From positions 1 through 48,022 of the IMG/VR virus record IMGVR_UViG_3300027880_000008: a stretch of 48,022 bases of DNA. The stretch is one strand, 5' to 3'. The notes beneath the pieces were generated by a model that was not told where the DNA came from, did no database searches, and worked only from the letters and a program-made list of their open reading frames with translations. This DNA is from a virus. The position numbers and the translations under genes are program-made. Below, piece after piece: positions 29,849 to 37,125 of the stretch; positions within the stretch are counted from its first letter, which is position 1, and each line of letters starts with the position of its first letter.

Positions 29849-30963
29849 CCGATCGCAGCGGCACGAGCGGAGGAGACTTCGCCGTGCCGCTGCCCCATGT
29901 CGTCAAGAAGCCGTTGACGCATCACAGCGGACACGTGCGAGTACACCCCGGCGATGCCCGACTGCTCATGCCCGAGCCGCTCGCACTGCAGCACCTCCGG
30001 CACCCCGAGTTCGAGCAGCAGCACCTTGTGCGAATGGCGCAGCCCATGAAACGACAAGCCTGGTGCGAGATCGGCCACAGCCGGCCCGAGCACCCGGCGG
30101 GAGAAGTTCGACCGTCGGTGCAGACCACCGCGGGGACCGCAGAACACGTGCTCGTGCGGCCAGGTGGCAAGGTGAGCGGCCAGCTCGTCGGCGAGGAACT
30201 CAGGGAGGTCGACCTCGCGGGCACCATTGGGGGGCTTCGGTGGCCCGAGGACAAGCTGGCCGCTGTCCAGTTCGTGGAGCGCGCCACGCTGCGCGTCCAC
30301 GACGATCACATGCCTGGTGGGATTGCTACGCAGCAGCACGCTACTGGCCCGGTGCAGCCCGGCCAGCTCGCCCCAGCGCATCCCGGTCCAGTACGCAGTA
30401 CGAAGCAGTAGGTTATCGGCGTAGCGCGGGGTGCAGATCCGCCCGATAATATCGGCCGTCACCCACACCCGCTCGGCGGGCTTGGCCCGCCGGCGCCCCC
30501 ATTCCCGGCGTCTACGGTGCAGCGGGTTGCCCACCAGCCGGTCGTCATCGACCGCGGCCTGCAGCAGCATCGACAGCATGCTCACCGCATCCTTGACGGT
30601 GCGGTACGCCAGGCCCGAGTCCTCGAGCCGGTTGGCCCAGGCTTTGACCGGCAGCCACGTGATGTCGCCGAGCTCGACGTGGCCCCAGCGTGGCAGAACG
30701 AACCGGCGCAGCAGGTAGTCGTAGCTGCCCGCGGTGCGGTCGCCCAGGCGCAGCGAGTCGCGCCAGACGGGCACGAACTCGGCGATGGTGACACGGCCAC
30801 GGCGGGGGTCCTTCGCCCGGCCACGCCGCAAGTCCGACTCCTGATCGTCCCCCCACTGCTCCGCCGCCCGCTGGGTGAGAAACCCCGACTCGGAACCCCA
30901 CGTACCATCCGGCAGGCGGTAGCGGACCCGCCAGGTGCTACCCCGCCGTTCGGCGTACGCCAC
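29845..30963 (-). CDS. int: Tyrosine integrase
   Basis: The 372-aa recombinase inserts the phage at a tRNA-Ala gene. The N-terminal arm-binding domain (ERRGSTWRVRYRLPDG) precedes a SAM-like core-binding domain (about 60-150). Catalytic residues are visible: Arg in TGMRWGELAGL (about 195), HGLRHSH (His and Arg, about 310), GH in ERLGHEQSG, and the nucleophile Tyr in GVYSHVSAVM near 345. It starts at GTG 30963 and its C-terminus points at attP, the usual layout. It lies in the lysogeny block with the repressor upstream. Confidence 0.93.
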   Translation of the reverse strand: MAYAERRGSTWRVRYRLPDGTWGSESGFLTQRAAEQWGDDQESDLRRGRAKDPRRGRVTIAEFVPVWRDSLRLGDRTAGSYDYLLRRFVLPRWGHVELGDITWLPVKAWANRLEDSGLAYRTVKDAVSMLSMLLQAAVDDDRLVGNPLHRRRREWGRRRAKPAERVWVTADIIGRICTPRYADNLLLRTAYWTGMRWGELAGLHRASSVLLRSNPTRHVIVVDAQRGALHELDSGQLVLGPPKPPNGAREVDLPEFLADELAAHLATWPHEHVFCGPRGGLHRRSNFSRRVLGPAVADLAPGLSFHGLRHSHKVLLLELGVPEVLQCERLGHEQSGIAGVYSHVSAVMRQRLLDDMGQRHGEVSSARAAAIG

Positions 30964-30977
30964 GAGTCAACCGACCC

Positions 30978-31298
30978 TCACCCGCCGTCGACGATTTGGA
31001 GCGGGCTTGCCGTGCCGAGTTTCCGTTCCACATCGTCGCGGGCCCTACGCTCATGCAGTTGGATCACGTCGGCCCGGTGGGTGATGCCTTCCAAATAGCC
31101 GCTGATCTCCGCCTTGCGAACCATGTCTGAATCGGTGCGCGGGCGCACCCACAGGATCACACCGAGGCCCACAGCCGTGAGGGCCAGAAGCCGGGGAAGC
31201 ATCATCAGCAGGTGCCCCTGTGCGACCAAGCCGACGATTGACCCGACGATGCTGGCCGCGAACAGGATCAGCAGAATGCGGCGCGTGATGACAGACAA
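30978..31298 (-). CDS. Two-helix membrane protein between integrase and repressor
   Basis: The likely start is TTG 31298 behind GGGGGAAG, giving 106 residues; an ATG at 31370 would add 24 polar residues. Two hydrophobic helices (RRILLILFAASIVGSIVGLV and LLALTAVGLGVILWV) are followed by a charged cytosolic helix (ISGYLEGITHRADVIQLHERRARDDVERK). As a gene next to the repressor it may be expressed in the lysogen and act in superinfection exclusion; this is inference. Confidence 0.6.
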   Translation of the reverse strand: MSVITRRILLILFAASIVGSIVGLVAQGHLLMMLPRLLALTAVGLGVILWVRPRTDSDMVRKAEISGYLEGITHRADVIQLHERRARDDVERKLGTASPLQIVDGG

Positions 31299-31422
31299 GG
31301 AACTTCCCCCTCTGGAAGCGGTGGGTTGGAGCAATCGAGAACGTACTGACGGTGACGGGGTGGGCGCCATGCACGGATCACCCGACTTCCCCTCCACCGT
31401 TTGGGGGATGGACCCTCGACTA

Positions 31423-31794
31423 CTACACACCTTCGCGCCGCAGTCCGGTGGGTTCGTCGTCCATCTGTTCGGCCATGATCCGCATCGTCTCGGCCCGGTG
31501 TCCACGAATCCAGTCCCGTGCGATGCGTTCGGCCTGTCCATACACCAAAGGCGAGTCGACCGGCCCGTCCCGGAGCAGCCGCAGCAGCTCATCCTCGGGC
31601 ATGCCGTACACGAGCGTCAGCTTCACAATGGTCGCGTTGCTGGGCTTGCGTTCGCCGGACTCCGCTTTCAGCACAGTGTCCTTGGAACCCAAGCCGGCGC
31701 GCTTCGCGGCCTCCTCGGCTGACCATCCCCGTTTGGCGCGTTCGAGCGCGAGCCGTTCAGACAGCTCAATCCAGTACAACTCGGTGCGGGCCAT
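31423..31794 (-). CDS. XRE-family repressor
   Basis: ATG 31794 gives 123 residues. Residues 10-60 form an XRE helix-turn-helix (LALERAKRGWSAEEAAKRAGLGSKDTVLKAESGERKPSNATIVKL). The C-terminal half is helical (RIARDWIRGHRAETMRIMAEQM), perhaps for dimerisation. It diverges from a second XRE gene at 31926, the layout of a CI/Cro-type switch. The start codon lies about 10 bases after a TACTAA -10 box, so the mRNA is nearly leaderless. Confidence 0.8.
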   Translation of the reverse strand: MARTELYWIELSERLALERAKRGWSAEEAAKRAGLGSKDTVLKAESGERKPSNATIVKLTLVYGMPEDELLRLLRDGPVDSPLVYGQAERIARDWIRGHRAETMRIMAEQMDDEPTGLRREGV

Positions 31795-31804
31795 GAGGCA
31801 CATG

Positions 31805-31832
31805 TTAGTACAGGTTGGGGCAGGGTTGTCCA
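31805..31832 (-). promoter_or_regulatory. Repressor promoter
   Basis: On the minus strand TGGACA (31832-31827), a 16-base spacer and TACTAA (31810-31805) lead to the repressor ATG at 31794. AGGTTGG lies within the spacer and recurs at 31904, and as CCAACCT at 31846, so these may be operators. Confidence 0.6.
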
Positions 31833-31889
31833 CAGCTTCGGGCATCCAACCTGGGGACTTGCCTGCCTAAATCCTGGACCGAGTTGGGC

Positions 31890-31918
31890 TAGACAGGGCC
31901 TAAAGGTTGGTCTAACTT
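31890..31918 (+). promoter_or_regulatory. Rightward promoter of the Cro-like gene
   Basis: TAGACA (31890-31895), a 17-base spacer and TAACTT (31913-31918) end 7 bases before ATG 31926, implying a leaderless or nearly leaderless transcript. An AGGTTGG element lies in the spacer. Confidence 0.62.
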
Positions 31919-31925
31919 ATACCGC

Positions 31926-32177
31926 ATGAGGAAAAACGTGCTGTACGGACGCCAGGTCATCGGCCACAAGCTCGCCGCAGCACGTGTCGCGGCCCAGCTC
32001 ACCCAAGAACAGGCCGCCGAGAAGGTGTGCACCTTGGGCGTCAGGCTGAGCGCGTACCACTTCGCCAGCATCGAGCGGGGCCGTAAGCAGCCCTCGCCTC
32101 AGACTCTCGCCGCGATCTGCGCAGCCCTCGACATCGAGGAGAGCGCGATCACCAAGCGGGTCCGCGTCCGAGCATGA
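31926..32177 (+). CDS. XRE-family Cro-like regulator
   Basis: ATG 31926 gives 83 residues that are almost all one XRE domain: GHKLAAARVAAQLTQEQAAEKV, then YHFASIERGRKQPSPQTLAAICAALDI. There is no extra domain, as in Cro-type proteins. It is the first gene of the rightward unit opposite the repressor and is coupled to the Xis-like gene (ATGA). Confidence 0.8.
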   Translation: MRKNVLYGRQVIGHKLAAARVAAQLTQEQAAEKVCTLGVRLSAYHFASIERGRKQPSPQTLAAICAALDIEESAITKRVRVRA

Positions 32178-32365
32178 CGCTGGACCTGCTCACCGAGCAG
32201 CAGGCCGCGGCGCGGCTCAACGTGCCGCCGTCGTGGCTCGCCTCGCAGCGCAAGGCCCGGCTCATCCCCTACACCGCGCTCGGACAGCGGTATGTCCGCT
32301 ACTCCGAAGCCAACCTGGCGGAGATCATCCGCCGCTACCAGACCGCAGCAAAGAGAGGCCGCTAA
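32174..32365 (+). CDS. Excisionase-like (MerR/HTH_17-type) DNA-binding protein
   Basis: The 63-aa protein has a winged-helix excisionase pattern: LLTEQQAAARLNVPPSWLASQRKARLIPYTALGQRYVRYSEANLAEIIRRYQ. This helix-turn-helix binds att arms and directs excision in many actinophages. It is made after the Cro-like protein, as expected for an Xis. The phased GAGCC array at 29148-29187 is a candidate target. Confidence 0.78.
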   Translation: MTLDLLTEQQAAARLNVPPSWLASQRKARLIPYTALGQRYVRYSEANLAEIIRRYQTAAKRGR

Positions 32366-32523
32366 TGCCAGGACGCCGCAAGCACGACAACAGCGGATCT
32401 GCCCGCAACCACCGAAAGATGCGCTCAGGCCGCAAGAGCCACCAGAAGGGCCAGCTCGGGCGCAGCAAGCGGCTGCGCGGTCGGACACCGCAGACGAAGG
32501 GAGTCGGACCTTATGGGACGTAA
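32365..32523 (+). CDS. 52-aa highly basic protein
   Basis: ATG 32365 overlaps the previous TAA. About 40% of residues are Arg, Lys or His (RRKHDNSGSARNHRKMRSGR, KSHQKGQLGRSKRLRGR), with little hydrophobic core. It probably binds nucleic acid non-specifically. It overlaps the next start. Confidence 0.55.
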   Translation: MPGRRKHDNSGSARNHRKMRSGRKSHQKGQLGRSKRLRGRTPQTKGVGPYGT

Positions 32524-32626
32524 GGACGGAAGCAGCGGCGGCGGTGGCAGCCAGACCAGCGGCGGCGGAAACCAGCCGCAAGCGCCGAGGCCACCCAAAT
32601 CCGGGCAGACCCCGCCCCGGCCATGA
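32513..32626 (+). CDS. 37-aa Gly/Pro-rich peptide
   Basis: ATG 32513 follows GAAGGGAG and gives a low-complexity peptide (GSSGGGGSQTSGGGNQPQAP). The frame overlaps its neighbours at both ends (ATGA at 32623). It is likely disordered; it might be a remnant. Confidence 0.42.
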   Translation: MGRKDGSSGGGGSQTSGGGNQPQAPRPPKSGQTPPRP

Positions 32627-32838
32627 CCACACAGACCGACACGCCGGCCACCGGCCAGGCGACGGGCGACGACAAGCCCGTCCACCTGCAGTGCTGCGTG
32701 GTCGCGAACATGGCCCTGTGCGGGTCACCGCTGTCGGGACCGCGGCTGGCCGACGGGCACCCTATTGACTGCCGCGTCTGCGACTACCTCCTACGCGAGA
32801 ACTTCTGCCCGCTGCGGCAGTGTCCGGCTCTGGGGTGA
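32623..32838 (+). CDS. 71-aa Cys-rich protein
   Basis: ATG 32623 gives a disordered N-terminus and a Cys-rich rest (LQCCVVANMALCG, DCRVCDYL, FCPLRQC) suggestive of zinc binding. Its 3' end overlaps the tail of a minus-strand HTH gene by 77 bases, unusual for this compact genome, so one of the two ends may be misplaced. Confidence 0.5.
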   Translation: MTTQTDTPATGQATGDDKPVHLQCCVVANMALCGSPLSGPRLADGHPIDCRVCDYLLRENFCPLRQCPALG

Positions 32839-33169
32839 CCTCTTGCTGCAGGCGAAGCAGGTAGTCGGCGACGCTGGTCAGCGCGATCCGCAGGTCCGGG
32901 TGGAGCAGGTTGAACCGGCCTGGCAGCTCGAGCGGCTGGGCGGTGAGGCTCGTGTGTTGTGCCTCCCGCACCCGTTCGACCGGCACCCGCAGCGCGAGCG
33001 CGAGCGCCTGCACCTTGGCCGGGGTGATGTTGACCCGCTTGCCGAGCTGCAGGTCGCTGATGTCGGCCGCGACCAGGACAGGTTCGTAGGGGCGGGCCGC
33101 TTCGCGGACGCCAAGCCCGAGTTCGTCGAGCCGGCCGCGCACGAGCTGGGCGAGCGTTTCGGTTGTCAT
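32762..33169 (-). CDS. Second minus-strand HTH regulator
   Basis: ATG 33169 gives 135 residues. Residues 8-60 look like an XRE-type domain with an inserted loop (RGRLDELGLGVREAARPYE, DISDLQLGKRVNITPAKVQALALAL). The C-terminus is Arg/Ser-rich and disordered. It sits back to back with the recombination operon starting at 33331 and has tandem CCTTGCGCAAA repeats in its upstream region, consistent with autoregulation and control of that operon. Confidence 0.65.
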   Translation of the reverse strand: MTTETLAQLVRGRLDELGLGVREAARPYEPVLVAADISDLQLGKRVNITPAKVQALALALRVPVERVREAQHTSLTAQPLELPGRFNLLHPDLRIALTSVADYLLRLQQEVTPEPDTAAAGRSSRVGGSRRRGSQ

Positions 33170-33196
33170 GCCGTCAGTGTGTCCCATTAGACACGG

Positions 33197-33218
33197 TTGG
33201 CGCAAGGTTTGCGCAAGG
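33197..33218. promoter_or_regulatory. Tandem operator-like repeats
   Basis: TTGGCGCAAGG and TTTGCGCAAGG follow directly on each other upstream of the minus-strand HTH gene, whose probable -10 box is TCTAAT on the minus strand. Likely operators for that regulator. Confidence 0.55.
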
Positions 33219-33251
33219 TCGGGTCACAGTTCGGTCACGGTAGCTGTTGGG

Positions 33252-33310
33252 GTGTCGTATCTGTCGGACGACAGGCGTAGAACTGAGGGTGTAGCACCGT
33301 AGCACCACAC
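33252..33310 (+). promoter_or_regulatory. Promoter region of the recombination operon
   Basis: The stretch holds the palindrome CTGTCGGACGACAG, then GGTGTAGCACC and a second GTAGCACC. GTAGCA resembles the left half of the elements before the terminase and endolysin genes, though no CTACACT follows. The exact -10 and -35 boxes are unclear. Confidence 0.4.
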
Positions 33311-33330
33311 GAGAGAACGGAGCACAGATC
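33311..33330 (+). promoter_or_regulatory. Start-associated repeat, copy 6
   Basis: GAGAGAACGGAGCACAGATC is identical over 20 bases to copy 1, which lies about 10 kb away in another operon, and ends at ATG 33331. Confidence 0.75.
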
Positions 33331-33726
33331 ATGCGCTACATCGCAGCAGGGGACGGGATCACCTACGGTCCCTTCCCACCGGCCCCGCCGGTCGAGGTCG
33401 AAGCAGTGCCGCACCTGACGGTCAGCGAGCTGGTGGAGCAGTTCGCTGGGCATCTTTACGCCCGGCCGTTCCACCTGGGCCAGTCGATGACCCTGGACTA
33501 CATCACCGGCACCGACGACCTGGCCCGCACGCGGGACACGCTCGCGTGGTGGAAGGAGAAGGTCGGCGGTGAGGTGACCGCCGAGCGGTGGCCCCCCGGC
33601 GACGCCTACGTGTGGCTGACGATCCCCGGTATCTGCATCCAGGTGATCGTCAGCACCGTGGATGACGACGCCGAGTTCCCGTGGTACGGGCGGCTCGGCC
33701 TGACCGCCGCAGAGGTGAAGGCATGA
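33331..33726 (+). CDS. First gene of the recombination operon, 131 aa
   Basis: ATG 33331 follows the start-associated repeat. The N-terminus is Pro-rich, followed by a helical HLTVSELVEQFAGHLYARPF and an alpha/beta part (RTRDTLAWWKEKVGGEVTAERWPPG, VWLTIPGICIQVIV). No domain was recognised. Its stop overlaps the next ATG, so it is made with the SSB-tailed protein downstream. Confidence 0.65.
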   Translation: MRYIAAGDGITYGPFPPAPPVEVEAVPHLTVSELVEQFAGHLYARPFHLGQSMTLDYITGTDDLARTRDTLAWWKEKVGGEVTAERWPPGDAYVWLTIPGICIQVIVSTVDDDAEFPWYGRLGLTAAEVKA

Positions 33727-34193
33727 GCAACACGAAGGGCGACATCCGCCGCGTCGCAGACATCGCCGATGGGCTGAACAAGCTCGCCGCGTTTGTCCGC
33801 ACCCACCCGGAGCTGGCCGAGGACCTGAACCTCCTGTTCGCCCACACGCTCGTGCCGGTGGGGTTCCGCACCGACCAGGCCAGCCGTCTCGCCAGCTTCG
33901 CCCGCGCCGGCAAAGCCAGCGGTGTTGAGGTCACCAAGAACTACGACGACGACTGGGCTGCGGTGAACCTGCAGTTCGGCGAGCAGGTCGCGCTGTGGGT
34001 CTACGCGGGCCGTAGCCAGGTGTGCGAGCGCATCGTCACTGGCACCACGTGGGTCGAGAAAGAAGTCGTCGACCCCGGCGCCCCCAAGATCAAGCAGATG
34101 GTGCCCCAGCACACCGTGGAGTGGAAGTGCTCCCCGCTGCTCGCTGAGGTGCCCGAGCGCGAGGCGACTGTCGCCGAGGAGGTGCCGTTCTGA
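33723..34193 (+). CDS. 156-aa protein with SSB-like EEVPF tail
   Basis: ATG 33723 overlaps the previous stop. The first 70 residues are helical (DIRRVADIADGLNKLAAFV); the rest is beta-rich (AAVNLQFGEQVALWVYAG, VEWKCSPLL). It ends TVAEEVPF, closely like the DDDIPF tip by which SSB docks replication and repair partners. It may be a phage single-stranded-DNA binding or partner-recruiting protein for the Rad52-like annealer nearby. The GAGGAGGTG codons of the tail also form the next gene's ribosome site. Confidence 0.68.
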   Translation: MSNTKGDIRRVADIADGLNKLAAFVRTHPELAEDLNLLFAHTLVPVGFRTDQASRLASFARAGKASGVEVTKNYDDDWAAVNLQFGEQVALWVYAGRSQVCERIVTGTTWVEKEVVDPGAPKIKQMVPQHTVEWKCSPLLAEVPEREATVAEEVPF

Positions 34194-34531
34194 TGAAGAC
34201 CACACACCGAGGTGACGACATCACCATCCGCCGAGCGCAGAGCAATGCGCTGGCCGTGTTCCTGCAGGTTCGCGGGATCGCGCTGCGGGACCACCTGCAG
34301 GACATCGCGGCCATGACCACCGTCGAGGCGTGGAAGGACGCCGTGGTCGCCACCGAGTACATGACCGACCCGCCCGCGTACGGCATGACGCACGAGCAGG
34401 CCGAAACCAGGCTGCTCGACGCGCTGGACCGTCTGGCCGAGCAGGTCGGCATGGCCCACTTCACGATGGGCCCGGTGCAGACCGGCCGGGTCCGCGCGGA
34501 GCTGGACGTGGCCATCGGCGGTGCCGCGTGA
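34193..34531 (+). CDS. Uncharacterised 112-aa helical protein
   Basis: ATG 34193 overlaps the upstream TGA and uses the GAGGAGG of that tail. The product is mainly helical (NALAVFLQVRGIALRDHLQDIA, EQAETRLLDALDRLAEQVG). It ends coupled to the next gene (GTGA). No family was recognised. Confidence 0.62.
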   Translation: MKTTHRGDDITIRRAQSNALAVFLQVRGIALRDHLQDIAAMTTVEAWKDAVVATEYMTDPPAYGMTHEQAETRLLDALDRLAEQVGMAHFTMGPVQTGRVRAELDVAIGGAA

Positions 34532-34704
34532 GCGACTTCGACTGGACGGAGAACCTGACTGACGGCCAGGTCGCGGAGGTCTTGGCGGACGACGAGTACC
34601 ACGCACGTCACGATTCGCCCGAGCCGGACTACCAGGACGCGGCGCTCGACGACCGCGACGCGGACGGCTACTACCGCGAGCCCGCCGAGGAGGTGCCGTT
34701 CTGA
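34528..34704 (+). CDS. 58-aa acidic protein with SSB-like EEVPF tail
   Basis: GTG 34528 gives an acidic peptide (DFDWTENLTDGQVAEVLADD, then a Asp/Tyr-rich linker) ending EPAEEVPF. The last codons and downstream bases repeat those of the 33723-34193 gene, again supplying the ribosome site for the following ATG. It resembles a detached acidic SSB tail and could compete for SSB-binding proteins. Confidence 0.6.
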   Translation: MSDFDWTENLTDGQVAEVLADDEYHARHDSPEPDYQDAALDDRDADGYYREPAEEVPF

Positions 34705-35009
34705 TGAAGCGCCGACGCGGGTACCGCCCCAACTGGTGGGTGCGGCTGATCGGGCTCGGCCCCCCCTGGTTGATCCGCTCCCACTGGGGCTGGCACGACG
34801 ACATCGCCGCGGCGTGGGACCGCCACGTCACAACGCACTACCTCGATCCGATGCACGGACGCGGCCACCGGCCGGCCGTCGAGTCGGAGTCGAAGCCCAA
34901 GCTGGACGGCTCCCGGCCCAGGCCGTGGCCGGACATGTTCCTTGAGCTTCACCCATTCCATCGGGTGCCCCCGCCGGCGGCGCTGCCGAAGAAGGAAGAC
35001 GAGTCATGA
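34704..35009 (+). CDS. Uncharacterised 101-aa Trp/Pro-rich basic protein
   Basis: ATG 34704 overlaps the previous stop (TGATG). The N-terminal 45 residues are Trp-rich and basic (RRRGYRPNWWVRLIGLGPPW); the remainder is Pro-rich and disordered. It may associate with membrane or nucleic acid. No family was recognised. Confidence 0.58.
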   Translation: MKRRRGYRPNWWVRLIGLGPPWLIRSHWGWHDDIAAAWDRHVTTHYLDPMHGRGHRPAVESESKPKLDGSRPRPWPDMFLELHPFHRVPPPAALPKKEDES

Positions 35010-35128
35010 GGCTGGACCTGATCGCGTTTTGGATTCTGATCTGGTGCGCGGTCGCGCTGATCCTCGGCCTGATCATCGGGCCGATGATCAGCGGTCGCCG
35101 CAAGGAGGACGACGATGGGCAACACTAA
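35006..35128 (+). CDS. 40-aa single-pass membrane peptide
   Basis: ATG 35006 overlaps the previous stop (ATGA), and the reading frame ends at TAA 35126 inside the annealer gene. Nearly all of residues 3-29 is hydrophobic (LDLIAFWILIWCAVALILG), followed by a charged RRKEDDDG end. The tail codons GCAAGGAGG provide the ribosome site for the annealer gene. Confidence 0.62.
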   Translation: MRLDLIAFWILIWCAVALILGLIIGPMISGRRKEDDDGQH

Positions 35129-36146
35129 GAGCACGGCCACCGCTGCGGGAAGGCAAGGGGAAGCTCCCGCTGCGGTGGCCGCACCACGGATGAGCGGCGT
35201 CGACATACTCGGCGAGTTGGAGCTGCTGCACGGGCCCAAGTGCTTGACCCAGGAGCAGCGGGAGTACCTGATCGCGGGGATCAAGACGACTCGGGTGAGC
35301 CAGCTCAGGAAGGTTGGCAGCCCGTCGTACATCGAGGCGTACGACGTGCGCGCCCACCTGACCCGGATCTTCGGGTTCGCCAACTGGTCCGAGGACATCC
35401 TCGAGGTCGCCCAGACGTTCCAGGCCAGCGAGCAGCGGTGGAAGAAGGACAAGAAGACCGACGAGCCGATCCCGGACTCGGAGTACACCGCGTGGACGGT
35501 GGGCTACCGGGCCACGGTGCGGTTGACCATCTGCTGCCCGCACGGGGTGCCGATCGCGTCGTACACGGAGGTCGCCGCCGACGTGTCGGATGCGCAGCCG
35601 CAGCTCGGCGAGGCGCACCACAACGCGCTGTCGGCCGCTGCGTCGACCGCGTTGAAGCGGGCCGCTGCCAACCTGGGCGACCAGTTCGGCCTGTCCCTGT
35701 ACCGGAGGGGGTCGACGGCGGCGCTGGTCGCCACCACCCTCGTGCACCCGTGGGATGGGGAGAAGCGCATCGGGAAGCTGGGGGCACGGCCGGACGAGCA
35801 CATCGACGAGCAGCTGCCCCGCGAGCAGGAACCCCGCGAGTCCGTGTCGGTGCCCTACGAGGGCGACGACTACCCCACCGCTGCCCAAGCGACCGAGGAC
35901 GACCCGAACTTCCCGCCGGCCGAGGACGGCGCGCCGCGTGGCCCGGAGCAGATCAAGGCCGACGCGATCGCGGCGAAGGACCTGGGGTCCAAGGATCGGA
36001 TGCAGCGTCTCACCGACCTGATGACGGAGCTGACCGAGATCGGCGGCGACCCGCCCACGCGGGCGTTGCTGATCGGCGAGTTGGCGTCGGCGAGGCAGGC
36101 TGTCGATCGGGCTGATCGGGCCGAGGCGCACGCGGCAGGGAAGTAG
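35115..36146 (+). CDS. Rad52-like single-strand annealing protein
   Basis: The 343-aa protein should anneal complementary single strands during phage recombination. Residues 45-200 match the Rad52/22 pattern: SYIEAYDVRAHLTRIFGFANWSEDI, a beta-rich TAWTVGYRATVRLTICCPHG, and AHHNALSAAASTALKRAAANLGDQFGLSLY. The C-terminal third is acidic and flexible with a final helix. It is followed at 4 bases by a Cas4/RecB-like nuclease, its expected partner. ATG 35115 has a strong AAGGAGG. Confidence 0.87.
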   Translation: MGNTKSTATAAGRQGEAPAAVAAPRMSGVDILGELELLHGPKCLTQEQREYLIAGIKTTRVSQLRKVGSPSYIEAYDVRAHLTRIFGFANWSEDILEVAQTFQASEQRWKKDKKTDEPIPDSEYTAWTVGYRATVRLTICCPHGVPIASYTEVAADVSDAQPQLGEAHHNALSAAASTALKRAAANLGDQFGLSLYRRGSTAALVATTLVHPWDGEKRIGKLGARPDEHIDEQLPREQEPRESVSVPYEGDDYPTAAQATEDDPNFPPAEDGAPRGPEQIKADAIAAKDLGSKDRMQRLTDLMTELTEIGGDPPTRALLIGELASARQAVDRADRAEAHAAGK

Positions 36147-36150
36147 CGCC

Positions 36151-37125
36151 GTGGTCTATTCGGAGCGGGAGTTCGCGGCGCGCTTTGACACGGCGCTGGT
36201 GATGCACGATGTGACGCGTCCCCGCTCCATGCAGGTCGAACTGGGGTTCTCGGACCTGACCTGTAGGGAGCGGGCGCGTCGCAAGGTGGTCGGCATCGCG
36301 CCCACCGACGAGCCGTCCCGCTGGGCGGCGCAGGTGGGCAGCGCGCTGCACAAGCTGTGGGCCGAGGCGCTGGACCCGCCGGCCCCCATGCCGAAGGCGC
36401 TTCCCGGCGCGCTGGTGGAGCAGGAGTTCACCGTCAAGCTGCCGTCCGGGCTGGTGGTCACCGGCCACCCTGATGTGATCGACCCGACCGAGCCGTCGTG
36501 CAGCGACGGCAAGAGCGTCGACGGGCCCGGTGCGCTCTCGCTGCGCGAGCGCCACGGTCCCGAGGATGACCAGTGGGCGCAGGTGACGCTGGGCTACGCG
36601 GCGGCGATGCAGGCCGGGATCATCCCCCACGATCAGGGCATTGTGCGGATCTTCTGGCGGGACCGCTCCGGTAAAAGCGACCGCACCGTGGTCAAGCAGC
36701 AGCAGTACGACCCCGAGTGGCTGCACTACGCCGACCGCTTCTACGAGGACGTTGCCTACGCCGTCGAGGTCGGCGAGGAGGCGATGCGCGACAAGCACTG
36801 GACGTGGTGCGCTCGCTGGTGCGAGCACTTCACCGGATGCCGCGGCGGGCTGGCCGCGTTCGGCCCGCGCATCGACGACGACGTGCTCGTCCAGGCTGCC
36901 CGCGACGCCTACGAGGCCAAGGAGCTGCGCGACCACTACGACGCCGAGAGGGAAGCCGCCTGGGACGTGCTCGACGACCTGTGGCACGGCGTCACACCTG
37001 GGGACAAGATCCCCACCTTCGACATCGGCGGGATGCGTGCCCGCCGCTCGTGGGTCAACCGCGAGGACACCGAAGACGGCGGCTACTGGCGCCGCGAAGT
37101 GCAACCAATGAAGGAGAGGACCTGA
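36151..37125 (+). CDS. Cas4/RecB-like PD-(D/E)XK exonuclease
   Basis: GTG 36151 gives 324 residues. Nuclease core features are the SALHKLW helix (His), VVTGHPDVID (Asp), DGKSVD (acid-x-Lys) and QVTLGYAAAM (Gln-x-x-x-Tyr). Four cysteines, one in LTCRERAR near residue 37 and three in WCARWCEHFTGC near 225, are placed as in Cas4/AddB iron-sulfur clusters. It probably resects DNA ends to give single strands to the Rad52-like protein. It ends in a TGATG overlap with the clamp gene. Confidence 0.85.
   Translation: MVYSEREFAARFDTALVMHDVTRPRSMQVELGFSDLTCRERARRKVVGIAPTDEPSRWAAQVGSALHKLWAEALDPPAPMPKALPGALVEQEFTVKLPSGLVVTGHPDVIDPTEPSCSDGKSVDGPGALSLRERHGPEDDQWAQVTLGYAAAMQAGIIPHDQGIVRIFWRDRSGKSDRTVVKQQQYDPEWLHYADRFYEDVAYAVEVGEEAMRDKHWTWCARWCEHFTGCRGGLAAFGPRIDDDVLVQAARDAYEAKELRDHYDAEREAAWDVLDDLWHGVTPGDKIPTFDIGGMRARRSWVNREDTEDGGYWRREVQPMKERT

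Noticed and set aside
29196-29906. Minus-strand 236-aa open frame across attP, containing AGRIRTGDPLDANEV
   Set aside because: This peptide is the well-known translation of a tRNA 3' end read backwards; the frame overlaps attP and small plus-strand genes and has no domain.
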